A stretch of 64,000 bases of DNA from Clusia tigrina (GCA_920105625.2 CAKKTE020000559.1:744001-808000); one strand, 5' to 3'. Positions 1-12,703 are shown, counted from the stretch's first letter. Made by a program: numbers and translations. Notes: a model not told the origin generated them from the sequence alone.

Positions 1-1752
1 AGAGGCTCGAGCACTTTATTTTTACAAAATTTCAAGCTTTTATGACGCTCCAATAAAAAGTTACAAGCATTTGTATGTTGCAAACTTTGATAGGTTTAGG
101 ACGTACCGTATAGAAGTTATTGCCATTTAAAGTTTTATCATTGTTCGATTTGGAACTCAAGGGTAGCATAGCTTTGAGCGATAGGTTAAATTGACAAGAG
201 GCTCGAGGTCTTTATTGTTACAAAACTTCGAGGTTTTATAACGTTCCAGTAAAAAGTTACAAGCATTTGTATGTTGCAAACTTTGATAGCTGTAGGACGT
301 ACCGTATAGAAGTTAGGGCCATTTGAAGTTTTACAAGTGTTTGATTTGGGACTCAATGTTAGCATAGCTTTGAGCGATAGCTTAAATTGACAAGAGGCTC
401 GAATACTATATTGTTACAAAATTTCAAGGTTTTATGACGCTCGAGTAAAAAGTTACAAGCATTTGTATGTTGCAAACTTTGATAGGTATAGGACTTACTG
501 TATAGAAGCTAGGGCCATTTGAAATTTTATCATTGTTTGATTTGGGACCCAAGGGTAGCATAGCTTTGAGCGACAGCTTAATTGACAAGAGGCTCGAGGT
601 CTTTATTGTTACAAAATTTCAAGGTTTTATGACGCTCCAGTAAAAAGTTACAAGCATTTGTATGTTGCCAACTTTGATAGGTGTAGGACGTACCGTATAG
701 AAGTTAGGGCCATTTGAAGTTTTATAAGTGTTTGATTGGGGACTCAAGGTTAGCATAGCTTTGAGCGATAGCTTAAATTGACAAGAAGCTCGAGTACTTT
801 ATTGTTAGAAAATTACAAGGTTTTATGACGCTCCAGTAAAAAGTTACAAGCATTTGTATGCTACATACTTTGATAGGTGTAGGACGTACCTTATAGAAGT
901 TAGGGCCGTTTGAAGTTTTATCAGTGTTTGATTTGGGACTCAAGGGTAGCATAGCTTTGAGCGATAGCTTAAATTGGCAAGAGGCTCGAGTACTTTATTT
1001 TTACAAAATTTCAAGCTTTTATGACGCTCCAATAAAAAGTTACAAGCATTTGTATGTTGCAAACTTTGATAGGTTTAGGACGTACCGTATAGAAGTTAGG
1101 GCAATTTGAAGTTTTATCATTGTTCGATTTGGAACTCAAGGGTAGCATAGCTTTGAGCGATAGGTTAAATTGACAAGAGGCTCGAGGTCTTTATTGTTAC
1201 AAAATTTCAAGGTTTTATAACGCTCCAGTAAAAAGTTACAAGCATTTGTATGTTGCAAACTTTGATAGCTGTAGGACGTACCGTATAGAAGTTAGGGCCA
1301 TTTGAAATTTTATCAGTGTTTGATTTGGGACTCAAGGGTAGAATGGCTTTCAGCGATAGCTTAAATTGACAAGAGGCTCGAGTACTTTATTGTTACAAAA
1401 TTTCAAGGTTTTATGACGCTCCAGTAAAAAGTTACAAGCACTTGTATGTTGCCAACTTTGATAGGTGTAAGACGTACCGTATAGAAGTTAGGGCCATTTG
1501 AAGTTCTACAAGTGTTTGATTTGGGACTCAATGTTAGCATAGCTTTGAGCGATAGCTTAAATTGACAAGAGGCTCGAGTACTTTATTGTTACAAAATTTC
1601 AAGGTTTTATGACGCTCCAGTAAAAAGTTACAAGCATTTGTATGTTACAAACTTTGATAGGTGTAGGACGTACCGTATAGAAATTAGGGCTATTTGAAGT
1701 TTTATCAGTGTTTGATTTGGGACTCAATGTTAGCATAGCTTTGAGCGATAGC
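1..1752. repeat. Mixed satellite monomers, left edge of window
   Basis: About nine monomers, starting mid-repeat at phase 54. The first ~290 bp resemble 980-1,268 at an offset of 979 bp (five monomers less one base, lost near 578 in the tract GCTTAATTGAC). The stretch 980-1,700 is echoed again near 4,898-5,615, sharing the variant GATTTGGAACTC and the unusual AGCTTTCAGCGATAG. No gene or other element is visible. Confidence 0.8.
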
Positions 1753-3123
1753 TTAAATTGACAAGAGGCTCGAGTACTTTATTGTTACAAAATGTCAAGG
1801 TTTTATGACGCTCCAATAAAAAGTTACAAGCATTTGTATGTTGCAAACTTTGATAGGTTTAGGACGTACCGTATAGAAGTTAGGGCCATTTGAAGTTTTA
1901 TCAGTGTTTGATTCGGGACTCAAGGGTAGCAAAGCTTTGAGCGATAGCTTAAATTGACAAGAGGCTCGAGTACTTTATTGTTACAAAATTTCAATGTTTT
2001 ATGACGCTTCAGTAAAAAGTTACAAGCATTTGTATGTTTCAAACTTTGATAGGTGTAGGACGTACCGTATAGAAGTCTGGGCCATTTGAAATTTTAGCAG
2101 TATTTGATTTGGGATTCAAGGGTAGCATAGCTTTGTGCGATAGCTTAAATTGACAAGAGGCTCGAGTACTTTATTGTTACAAAATTTCAAGGTTTTATGA
2201 CGCTCCAGTAAAAAGTTACAAGCATTTGTATGTTGCAAACTTTGATATGTGTAGGACGTACCGTATAGAAGTTAGGGTCATTTGAAGTTTTATAATTGTT
2301 TGATTTGGGACCCAAGGGTAGCATAGCTTTGAGCGACAGCTTAAATTGACAAGAGGCTCGAGGTCTTTATTGTTACAAAATTTCAAGGTTTTATGACGCT
2401 CCAGTAAAAAATTACTAGCATTTGTATGTTGCAAATTTGATAGGTGTAGGACGTACCGTATAGAAGTTAGGGCCATTTGAAATTTTAGCAGTGTTTGATT
2501 TGGGACTCAAGGGTAGCATAGCTTTGTGCGATAGCTTAAATTGACAAGAGGCTCGAGTACTTTATTGTTACAAAATTTCAAGGTTTTATGACGCTCCAAT
2601 AAAAAGTTACAAGATTTTGTATGTTGCAAACTTTGATAGGTGTAGGATGTACCGTATAGAAGTTGCGGCCATTTGAAGTTTTATCAGTGTTTGGTTTGGG
2701 ACTCAAGGGTAGCATAGCTTTGAGCGATAGGTTAAATTGACAAGAGGCTCGAGGTCTTTATTGTTACAAAATTTCAAGGTTTTATGACGCTCCAGTAAAA
2801 TGTTACACGCATTTGTATGTTGCAAACTTTGATAGGTGTAGGACGTACCATATAGAAGTTAGGGCCATTTGAAGTTTTACAAGTGTTTGATTTGGGACTC
2901 AAGGATATCATAGCTTTGAGCGATAGCTTAAATTAACAAGAGGCTCGAGTACTTTATTGTTACAAAATTTCAAGGTTTTATGACGCTCCAGTAAAAAGTT
3001 ACAAGCATTTGTATGTTGCAAAGTTTGATAAGTGTAGGACGTACCGTATAGAAGTTAGGGCCATTTGAAGTTTTATCAGTGTCTGATTTGGGACTCAAGG
3101 GTAGCATAGCTTGCAGCGATAGT
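1753..3123. repeat. Heptamer block, copy 1 (1,371 bp)
   Basis: Seven monomers less one base, followed directly by a near-perfect second copy. Diagnostic variants shared with copy 2 are AAATGTCAAGG near 1,791, GATTCGGGACTC near 1,909, AGTCTGGGCC near 2,074, AAAATGTTACACGC near 2,797 and AGCTTGCAGCG near 3,108. The only difference I noticed is CGTATAG versus CGCATAG near 2,457/3,828. Identity begins just after a C/T difference at 1,752/3,123, which sets the edge. Confidence 0.85.
2213..2242 (+). repeat. Representative 30-bp imperfect dyad of the monomer
   Basis: One example of an element present in most monomers. Outer arms AAGTT and AACTT pair perfectly, then comes a 3-nt mismatch (ACA/GCA), inner arms AGCAT and ATGTT with one G-T pair, and a TTGT loop. 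Known: short dyads are common in centromeric satellites. Whether this one extrudes or binds a protein is unknown. Confidence 0.6.
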
Positions 3124-4494
3124 TTAAATTGACAAGAGGCTCGAGTACTTTATTGTTACAAAATGTCAAGGTTTTATGACGCTCCAATAAAAAGTTACAA
3201 GCATTTGTATGTTGCAAACTTTGATAGGTTTAGGACGTACCGTATAGAAGTTAGGGCCATTTGAAGTTTTATCAGTGTTTGATTCGGGACTCAAGGGTAG
3301 CAAAGCTTTGAGCGATAGCTTAAATTGACAAGAGGCTCGAGTACTTTATTGTTACAAAATTTCAATGTTTTATGACGCTTCAGTAAAAAGTTACAAGCAT
3401 TTGTATGTTTCAAACTTTGATAGGTGTAGGACGTACCGTATAGAAGTCTGGGCCATTTGAAATTTTAGCAGTATTTGATTTGGGATTCAAGGGTAGCATA
3501 GCTTTGTGCGATAGCTTAAATTGACAAGAGGCTCGAGTACTTTATTGTTACAAAATTTCAAGGTTTTATGACGCTCCAGTAAAAAGTTACAAGCATTTGT
3601 ATGTTGCAAACTTTGATATGTGTAGGACGTACCGTATAGAAGTTAGGGTCATTTGAAGTTTTATAATTGTTTGATTTGGGACCCAAGGGTAGCATAGCTT
3701 TGAGCGACAGCTTAAATTGACAAGAGGCTCGAGGTCTTTATTGTTACAAAATTTCAAGGTTTTATGACGCTCCAGTAAAAAATTACTAGCATTTGTATGT
3801 TGCAAATTTGATAGGTGTAGGACGTACCGCATAGAAGTTAGGGCCATTTGAAATTTTAGCAGTGTTTGATTTGGGACTCAAGGGTAGCATAGCTTTGTGC
3901 GATAGCTTAAATTGACAAGAGGCTCGAGTACTTTATTGTTACAAAATTTCAAGGTTTTATGACGCTCCAATAAAAAGTTACAAGATTTTGTATGTTGCAA
4001 ACTTTGATAGGTGTAGGATGTACCGTATAGAAGTTGCGGCCATTTGAAGTTTTATCAGTGTTTGGTTTGGGACTCAAGGGTAGCATAGCTTTGAGCGATA
4101 GGTTAAATTGACAAGAGGCTCGAGGTCTTTATTGTTACAAAATTTCAAGGTTTTATGACGCTCCAGTAAAATGTTACACGCATTTGTATGTTGCAAACTT
4201 TGATAGGTGTAGGACGTACCATATAGAAGTTAGGGCCATTTGAAGTTTTACAAGTGTTTGATTTGGGACTCAAGGATATCATAGCTTTGAGCGATAGCTT
4301 AAATTAACAAGAGGCTCGAGTACTTTATTGTTACAAAATTTCAAGGTTTTATGACGCTCCAGTAAAAAGTTACAAGCATTTGTATGTTGCAAAGTTTGAT
4401 AAGTGTAGGACGTACCGTATAGAAGTTAGGGCCATTTGAAGTTTTATCAGTGTCTGATTTGGGACTCAAGGGTAGCATAGCTTGCAGCGATAGT
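3124..4494. repeat. Heptamer block, copy 2 (1,371 bp)
   Basis: Second tandem copy of the preceding heptamer at an exact offset of 1,371 bp. It ends before 4,504, where TTGAGAAGAGG replaces TTGACAAGAGG. The latter half of this copy also forms the start of the larger 12-monomer block repeated to the right, so two rounds of duplication are superimposed here. Confidence 0.85.
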
Positions 4495-5630
4495 TTAAAT
4501 TGAGAAGAGGCTCGAGTACTTCATTGATACAAAATTTCAAGGTTTTATGACGCTCCAGAAAAAAGTTACAAGCATTTGTATGCTGCAAACTTTGATAGGT
4601 GTAGGACGTACCGTATAGAAGTAAGGGCCATTTGAAGTTTTATCAATATTTGATTTGGGACTCAAGGGTAGCATAGCTTTGAGCGATAGCTTAAATTGAC
4701 AAGAGGCACGAGTACTTTATTGTTACAAAATTTCAAGGTTTTATGACGCTCCAGTAAAAAGTTACAAGCATTTGTATGTTGCCAACTTTGATAGGTGTAG
4801 GACGTACCGTATAGAAGTTAGGGCCATTTGAAGTTTTATAAGTATTTGATTTGGGACTCAAGGTTAGCATAGCTTTGAGCGATAGCTTAAATTGACAAGA
4901 AGCTCGAGTACTTTATTGTTAGAAAATTTCAAGCTTTTATGACGCTCCAATAAAAAGTTACAATCATTTGTATGTTGCAAACTTTGATAGGTTTAGGACG
5001 TACCGTATAGAAGTTAGGGCCATTTGAAGTTTTATCATTGTTCGATTTGGAACTCAAGGGTAGCATAACTTTGAGCGATAGGTTAAATTGACAAGAGGCT
5101 CGAGGTCTTTATTGTTACAAAATTTCAAGGTTTTATAACGCTCCAGTAAAAAGTTACAAGCATTTGTGTGTTGCAAACTTTGATAGCTGTAGGACGTACC
5201 GTGTAGAAGTTAGGGCCATTTGAAATTTTATCAGTGTTTGATTTGGGACTCAAGGGTAGAATAGCTTTCAGCGATAGCTTAAATTGACAAGAGGCTCGAG
5301 TACTTTATTGTTACAAAATTTCAAGGTTTTATGACGCTCCAGAAAAAGTTTCAAGCACTTGTATGTTGCCAACTTTGATAGGTGTAAGACGTACCGTATA
5401 GAAGTTAGGGCCATTTGAAGTTTTACAAGTGTTTGATTTGGGACTCAATGTTAGCATAGCTTTGAGCGATAGCTTAAATTGACAAGAGGCTCGAGTACTA
5501 TATTGTTACAAAATTTCAAGGTTTTATGACGCTCCAGTAAAAAGTTACAAGCATTTGTATGTTACAAACTTTGATAGGTGTAGGACGTACCGAATAGAAG
5601 TTAGGGCCATTTGAAGTTTTATCAGTGTTT
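3281..5630. repeat. Twelve-monomer higher-order block, copy P1 (2,350 bp)
   Basis: Marker GATTCGGGACTC at 3,281 recurs at 5,631 and 9,548, and many linked variants recur with it: AGTCTGGGCC, TTTTATAATTG, AGATTTTGTATG, AGCTTGCAGCG, TTGAGAAGAGG with TACTTCATTGATAC, and ATCAATATTTG. The block is twelve monomers less two bases. It overlaps the second heptamer copy. Boundaries are set by the marker, not by a unique junction. Confidence 0.75.
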
Positions 5631-7330
5631 GATTCGGGACTCAAGGGTAGCAAAGCTTTGAGCGATAGCTTAAATTGACAAGAGGCTCGAGTACTTTATT
5701 GTTACAAAATTTCAATGTTTTATGACGCTTCAGTAAAAAGTTACAAGCATTTGTATGTTGCAAACTTTGATAGGTGTAGGACGTACCGTATAGAAGTCTG
5801 GGCCATTTGAAATTTTAGCAGTGTTTGATTTGGGATTCAAGAGTAGCATAGCTCTGTGCGATAGCTTAAATTGACAAGAGGCTCGAGTACTTTATTGTTA
5901 CAAAATTTCAAGGTTTTATGACGCTCCAGTAAAAAGTTACAAGCATTTGTATGTTGCAAACTTTGATATGTGTAGGACGTACCGTATAGAAGTTAGGGTC
6001 ATTTGAAGTTTTATAATTGTTTGATTTGGGACCCAAGGGTAGCATAGCTTTGAGCGACAGCTTAAATTGACAAGAGGCTCGAGGTCTTTATTGTTACAAA
6101 ATTTCAAGGTTTTATGACGCTCCAGTAAAAAGTTACTAGCATTTGTATGTTGCAAATTTGATAGGTGTAGGACGTACCGTATAGAAGTTAGGGCCATTTG
6201 AAATTTTAGCAGTGTTTGATTTGGGACTCAAGGGTAGCATAGCTTTGTGCGATAGCTTAAATTGACAAGAGGCTCGAGTACTTTATTGTTACAAAATTTC
6301 AAGGTTTTATGACGCTCCAATAAAAAGTTACAAGATTTTGTATGTTGCAAACTTTGATAGGTGTAGGACGTACCGTATAGAAGTTGCGGCCATTTGAAGT
6401 TTTATCAGTGTTTGGTTTGGGACTCAAGGGTAGCATAGCTTTGAGCGATAGGTTAAATTGACAAGAGGCTCGAGGTCTTTATTGTTACAAAATTTCAAGG
6501 TTTTATGACGCTCCAGTAAAAAGTTACAAGCATTTGTATGTTGCAAAGTTTGATAAGTGTAGGACGTACCGTATAGAAGTTAGGGCCATTTGAAGTTTTA
6601 TCAGTGTCTGATTTGGGACTCAAGGGTAGCATAGCTTGCAGCGATAGTTTAAATTGAGAAGAGGCTCGAGTACTTCATTGATACAAAATTTCAAGGTTTT
6701 ATGACGCTCCAGAAAAAAGTTACAAGCATTTGTATGCTGCAAACTTTGATAGGTGTAGGACGTACCGTATAGAAGTAAGGGCCATTTGAAGTTTTATCAA
6801 TATTTGATTTGGGACTCAAGGGTAGCATAGCTTTGAGCGATAGCTTAAATTGACAAGAGGCACGAGTACTTTATTGTTACAAAATTTCAAGGTTTTATGA
6901 CGCTCCAGTAAAAAGTTACAAGCATTTGTATGTTGCAAACTTTGATAAGTGTAGGACGTACCGTATAGAAGTTTGGGCCATTTTAAGTTTTATAAGTATT
7001 TGATTTGGGACTCAAGGTTAGCATAGCTTTGAGCGATAGCTTAAATTGACAAGAAGCTCGAGTACTTTATTGTTAGAAAATTCCAAGGTTTTATGACGCT
7101 CCAATAAAAAGTTACAAGCATTTGTATGTTGCAAACTTTGATAGGTTTAGGACGTACCGTATAGAAGTTAGGGCCATTTGAAGTTTTATCATTGTTCGAT
7201 TTGGAACTCAAGGGTAGCATAGCTTTGAGCGATAGGTTAAATTGACAAGAGGCTCGAGGTCTTTATTGTTACAAAATTTCAAGGTTTTATAACGCTCCAG
7301 TAAAAAGTTACAAGCATTTGTGTGTTGCAA
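5631..7330. repeat. Twelve-monomer block, copy P2, internally shortened
   Basis: Aligns to P1 at offset 2,350 as far as ~6,520, then at offset 2,154. One whole monomer (the one carrying AAAATGTTACACGC in P1) has been lost near 6,530. The copy stops near 7,330, equivalent to about 5,176 in P1, so roughly 454 bp of the P1 tail is absent. The AGCTTGCAGCG marker lies at 6,634 here. Confidence 0.7.
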
Positions 7331-9547
7331 ACTTTGATAGGTGTAGGACATACCGTATAGAAGTCTGGGCCATTTGAAATTTTAGCAGTGTTTGATTTGG
7401 GATTCAAGGGTAGCATAGCTTTGTGCGACAGCTTAAATTGACAAGAGGCTCGAGTACTTTATTGTTACAAAATTTCAAGGTTTTATGACGCTCCAGTAAA
7501 AAGTTACAAGCATTTGTATGTTGCAAACTTTGATATGTGTAGGACGTACCGTATAGAAGTTAGGGTCATTTGAAGTTTTATAATTGTTTGATTTGGGACC
7601 CAAGGGTAGCATAGCTTTGAGCGACAGCTTAAATTGACAAGAGGCTCGAGGTCTTTATTGTTACAAAATTTCAAGGTTTTATGACGCTCCAGTAAAAAGT
7701 TACTAGCATTTGTATGTTGCAAATTTGATAGGTGTAGGACGTACCGTATAGAAGTTAGGGCCATTTGAAATTTTAGCAGTGTTTGATTTGGGACTCAAGG
7801 GTAGCATAGCTTTGTGCGATAGCTTAAATTGACAAGAGGCTCGAGTACTTTATTGTTACAAATTTCAAGGTTTTATGACGCTCCAATAAAAAGTTACAAG
7901 ATTTTGTATGTTGCAAACTTTGATAGGTGTAGGACGTACCGTATAGAAGTTGCGGCCATTTGAAGTTTTATCAGTGTTTGGTTTGGGACTCAAGGATAGC
8001 ATAGCTTTGAGCGATAGGTTAAATTGACAAGAGGCTCGAGGTCTTTATTGTTACAAAATTTCAAGGTTTTATGACGCTCCAGTAAAAAGTTACAAGCATT
8101 TGTATGTTGCAAAGTTTGATAAGTGTAGGACGTACCGTATAGAAGTTAGGGCCATTTGAAGTTTTATCAGTGTCTGATTTGGGACTCAAGGGTAGCATAG
8201 CTTGCAGCGATAGTTTAAATTGAGAAGAGGCTCGAGTACTTCATTGATACAAAATTTCAAGGTTTTATGTCGCTCCAGAAAAAAGTTACAAGCATTTGTA
8301 TGCTGCAAACTTTGATAGGTGTAGGACGTACCGTATAGAAGTAAGGGCCATTTGAAGTTTTATCAATATTTGATTTGGGACTCAAGGGTAGCATAGCTTT
8401 GAGCGATAGCTTAAATTGACAAGAGGCACGAGTACTTTATTGTTACAAAATTTCAAGGTTTTATGACGCTCCAGTAAAAAGTTACAAGCATTTGTATGTT
8501 GCCAACTTTGATAGGTGTAGGACGTACCGTATAGAAGTTAGGGCCATTTGAAGTTTTATAAGTATTTGATTTGGGACTCAAGGTTAGCATAGCTTTGAGC
8601 GATAGCTTAAATTGACAAGAAGCTCGAGTACTTTATTGTTAGAAAATTTCAAGCTTTTATGACGCTCCAATAAAAAGTTACAAGCATTTGTATGTTGCAA
8701 ACTTTGATAGGTTTAGGACGTACCGTATAGAAGATAGGGCCATTTGAAGTTTTATCAATATTTGATTTGGGACTCAAGGGTAGCATAGCTTTGAGCGATA
8801 GGTTAAATTGACAAGAGGCTCGAGGTCTTTATTGTTACAAAATTTCAAGGTTCTATAACGCTCCAGTAAAAAGTTACAAGCATTTGTGTGTTGCAAACTT
8901 TGATAGCTGTAGGACGTACCGTATAGAAGTTAGGGCCATTTGAAATTTTATCAGTGTTTGATTTGGGACTCAAGGGTACAATAGCTTTCAGCGATAGCTT
9001 AAATTGACAAGAGGCTCGAGTACTTTATTGTTACAAAATTTCAAGGTATTATGACGCTCCAGTAAAAAGTTACAAGCACTTGTATGTTGCCAACTTTGAT
9101 AGGTGTAAGACGTACCGTATAGAAGTTAGGGCCATTTGAAGTTTTACAAGTGTTTGATTTGGGACTCAATGTTAGCATAGCTTTGAGCGATAGCTTAAAT
9201 TGACAAGAGGCTCGAGTACTATATTGTTACAAAATTTCAAGGTTTTATGACGCTCCAGTAAAAAGTTACAAGCATTTGTATGTTACAAACTTTGATAGGT
9301 GTAGGACGTACCGTATAGAAGTTAGGGCCATTTGAAGTTTTATCAGTGTTTGATTTGGGACTCAAGGGTAGCATAGCTTTGAGCGATAGCTTAAATTGGC
9401 AAGAGGCTCGAGTACTTTATTGTTACAAAATTTCAAGGTTTTATGACGCTCCAATAAAAAGTTACAAGCATATGTATGTTGCAAACTTTGATAGGTTTAG
9501 GACGTACCGTATAGAAGATAGGGCCATTTGAAGTTGTATCAGTGTTT
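7331..9547. repeat. Twelve-monomer block, copy P3
   Basis: Begins about 133 bp into the block (AGTCTGGGCC near 7,362) and follows P2 at offset 1,567, then 1,566 after one A is lost near 7,861 in TTGTTACAAATTTC. It lacks the one-monomer loss's right-hand shortening of P2 and runs to the next block marker at 9,548. Near 8,747 the expected ATCATTGTTCG is replaced by ATCAATATTTG, a variant swap that looks like local conversion from a neighbouring monomer. Confidence 0.68.
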
Positions 9548-10300
9548 GATTCGGGACTCAAGGGTAGCAAAGCTTTGAGCGATAGCTTAAATTGACAAGA
9601 GGCTCGAGTACTTTATTTTTACAAAATTGCAATGTTTTATGACGCTTCAGTAAAAAGTTACAAGCATTTGTATGTTGCAAACTTTGATAGGTGTAGGACG
9701 TACCGTATAGAAGTCTGGGCCATTTGAAATTTTAGCAGTGTTTGATTTGGGATTCAAGGGTAGCATAGCTTTGTGCGATAGCTTAAATTGACAAGAGGCT
9801 CGAGTACTTTATTGTTACAAAATTTCAAGGTTTTATGACGCTCCAGTAAAAAGTTACAAGCATTTGTATGTTGCAAACTTTGATATGTGTAGGACGTACC
9901 GTATAGAAGTTAGGGTCATTTGAAGTTTTATAATTGTTTGATTTGGGACCCAAGGGTAGCATAGCTTTGAGCGACAGCTTAAATTGACAAGAGGCTCGAG
10001 TACTTTATTGTTACAAAATTTCAAGGTTTTATGACGCTCCAGTAAAAAGTTACTAGCATTTGTATGTTGCAAATTTGATAGGTGTAGGACGTACCGTTAG
10101 GGCCATTTGAAATTTTAGCAGTGTTTGATTTGGGACTCAAGGGTAGCATAGCTTTGTGCGATTGCTTAAATTGACAAGAGGCTCGAGTATTTTATTGTTA
10201 CAAAATTTCAAGGTTTTATGACGCTCCAATAAAAAGTTACAAGCATTTGTATGTTGCAAACTTTGAAAGGTGTAGGACGTACCGTATAGAAGTTACGGCC
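9548..10300. repeat. Twelve-monomer block, partial copy P4
   Basis: Repeats the start of the block at offset 2,350 from P3, with the GATTCGGGACTC, AGTCTGGGCC and TTTTATAATTG variants in the right order. It carries an 8-bp loss near 10,097 (GTACCGTTAGGGCC). Similarity fades near 10,240, where CAAGCATTTG replaces the block's CAAGATTTTG. Confidence 0.65.
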
Positions 10301-10940
10301 ATTTGAAGTTTTATCAGTGTTTGATTTGGGACTCAAGGGTAGCATAGCTTTGAGCGATAGGTTAAATTGCCAAGAGGCTCGAGGTCTTTATTGTTACAAA
10401 ATTTCAAGGTTTTATAACGCTCCAGTAAAAACTTACAAGCATTTGTATGTTGCAAACTTTGATAGCTGTAGGACGTACCGTATAGAAGTAAGGGCCATTT
10501 GAAGTTTTATCAATGTTTGATTTGGGACTCAAGGGTAGCATAGCTTTGAGCGATAGGTTAAATTGACAAGAGGCTCGAGGTCTTTATTGTTACAAAATTT
10601 CAAGGTTTTATGACGCTCCAGTAAAATGTTACACGCATTTGTATGTTGCAAACTTTGATAGGTGTAGGACGCACCATATAGAAGTAAGGGCAATTTGAAT
10701 TTTATCAATGTTTGATTTGGGACTCAAGGATAGCATAGCTTTGAGCGATAGCTTAAATTAACAAGAGGCTCGAGTACTTTATTGTTACAAAATTTCAAGG
10801 TTTTATGACGCTCCAGTAAAAAGTTACAAGCATTTGTATGTTGCAAACTTTGATAAGTGATACCGTATAGAATTTAGGGCCATTTGAAGTTTTATATGTG
10901 TTTGATTCGGGACTCAAGGGTAGCATAGCTTTGAGCGATA
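10301..10940. repeat. Irregular satellite monomers
   Basis: About three monomers that do not belong to the neighbouring blocks. One near 10,851 has lost six bases around the conserved GGACGTACC element (reads ATAAGTGATACCG). Nothing other than satellite is visible. Confidence 0.75.
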
Positions 10941-12703
10941 GCTTAAATTGACAAGAGGCTCGAGTACTTTATTATTACAAAATTTCAAGGTTTTATGTCG
11001 CTCCAGTAAAAAGTTACAAGCATTTGTATGTTGCAAAGTTTGATAAGTGTAGGACGTACCGTATAGAAGTTAGGGCCATTTGAAGTTTTATCAGTGTTTG
11101 ATTTGGGACTCAAGGGTAGCATAGCTTGGAGCGATAGTTTAAATTGAGAAAAGGCTCGAGTACTTCATTGATACAAAATTTCAAGGTTTTATGACGCTCC
11201 AAAAAAAAAGTTACAAGCATTTGTATGCTGCAAACTTTGATAGGTGTAGGACGTACCGTATAGAAGTAAGGGCATTTGAAGTTTTATCAATATTTGATTT
11301 GGGACTCAAGGGTAGCATAGCTTTGAGCGATAGCTTAAATTGACAAGCGGCTCGAGTACTTTATTGTTACAAAATTTCAAGATTTTATGACGCTCCAGTA
11401 AAAAGTTACAAGCATTTGTATGTTGCAAACTTTGATAGGTGTAGGACGTACCGTATAGAAGTTAAGGCAATTAGAAGTTTTATCAGTGTTTGATTTGAGA
11501 CTCAAGGGTAGCATAGCTTTGAGCGATATCTTAAATTGACAAGAGGCTCGAGTACTTTATTGTTACAAAATTTCAAGGTTTTATGACGTTCCAGTAAAAA
11601 GTTGCAAGCATTTGTATGTTGCAAAGTTTGATAAGTGTAGGACGTACCGTATAGAAGTTAGGGCCATTTGAAGTTTTATCAGTGTTTGATTTGGGACTCA
11701 AGGGTAGCATAGCTTTGAGCGATAGTTTAAATTGAGAAGAGGCTCGAGTACTTTATTGATACAAAATTTCAAGGTTTTATGACGCTCCAGAAAAAAGTTA
11801 CAAGCATTTGTATGTTGAAAACTTTGATAGGTGTAGGGCGTACCGTATAGAAGTAAGGGCCATTTGAAGTTTTATCAATGTTTGATTTGGGACTCAAGGG
11901 TAGCATAGCTTTGAGCGATAGCTTAAATTGACAAGAGGCTCGAGTACTTCATTGTTACAAAATTTCAAGGTTTTATGACGCTCCAGTAAAAAGTTACAAG
12001 CATTTGTAGGTTGCAAACGTTGATAGGTGTAGGACGTACCGTATTGAAGTAAGGGCCATTTGAAGTTTTATCAGCGTTTGATTTGAGATTCAAGGGTAGC
12101 ATAGCTTTGAGCGATAGCTTAAATTGACAAGAGGCTCGAGTACTTTATTGTTACAAAATTTCAAGGTTTTATGACGCTCCAGTAAAAAGTTACAAACAAT
12201 TGTATGTTGCAAAGTTTGATAAGTGTAGGACGTACCGTATAGAAGTTAGGGCCATTTGAAGTTTTATCAGTGTTTGATTTGGGACTCAAGGGTAGCATAG
12301 TTTTGACCGATAGTTTAAATTGAGAAGAGGCTCGAGTGCTTTATTGATACAAAATTTCAAGGTTTTATGACGCTCTAGAAAAAAGTTACAAGCATTTGTA
12401 TGTTGCAAACTTTGATAGGTGTAGGACGTACCGTATAGAAGTAAGGGCGATTTGAAGTTTTATCAATGTTTGAGTTGGGACTCAAGGGTAGCATAGCTTT
12501 GAGCGATAGCTTAAATTGACAAGAGGCTAGAGTACTTTATTGTTACAAAATTTCAAGGTTTTATGACGCTCCGGTAAAAAGTTACAAGCATTTGTAGGTT
12601 GCAAACTTTGATAGGTGTAGGACGTACCGTATAGAAGTTAGGGCCATTTGAAGTTTTATCAGTGTTTGATTTGGGACTCAAGGGTAGTATAGCTTTGAGC
12701 GAT
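10941..12703. repeat. Trimeric higher-order repeat, about three 588-bp units
   Basis: The variant GCAAAGTTTGATAAGTG occurs at 11,033, 11,621 and 12,209, exactly 588 bp (three monomers) apart. A linked variant, GTAGGTTGCAAAC, occurs at 12,006 and 12,594, also 588 bp apart. The second monomer type carries TTGAGAAG with TTATTGATAC and CTCCAGAAAAAAG or a relative. The three copies differ at many sites, so this trimer looks older than the blocks on either side. Confidence 0.72.

Noticed and set aside
57..70. The overlapping XhoI/ScaI palindromes (CTCGAG and AGTACT) as a regulatory site
   Set aside because: Conserved in most monomers but no more so than neighbouring bases, and the GAGGTC subfamily lacks the ScaI half. 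Useful only as a predicted digestion ladder of ~196 bp.
924..1109. Recurrent 61-codon open frames on the + strand (also at 9,346, 14,621, 16,177, 24,298, 59,505 and other places) encoding near-identical peptides
   Set aside because: They start at GTG in CAGTGTTTGATTTG, not ATG. They open only where TTGACAAG is TTGGCAAG, end at the TGA in CCATTTGA, and fit inside one monomer. With a 196-bp unit the frame changes in every repeat. They are by-products of the satellite, not genes.
1911..1927. CENP-B box-like 17-mer in monomers with GATTCGGGACTCAAGGGT (also near 3,282, 5,632, 9,549 and 10,905)
   Set aside because: It matches seven of the nine fixed positions of the mammalian box, but the central A is T and the CGGG core is AGGG. 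Most monomers have TTTGGG and match worse. Too weak to call.
2216..2476. Open frames of 63-86 codons on the - strand (2,216; 3,587; 5,937; 7,504; 45,131; 56,485 and others)
   Set aside because: They cross monomer boundaries in changing frames, recur only because the DNA repeats, and show no start context, splice structure or family similarity that I recognise.
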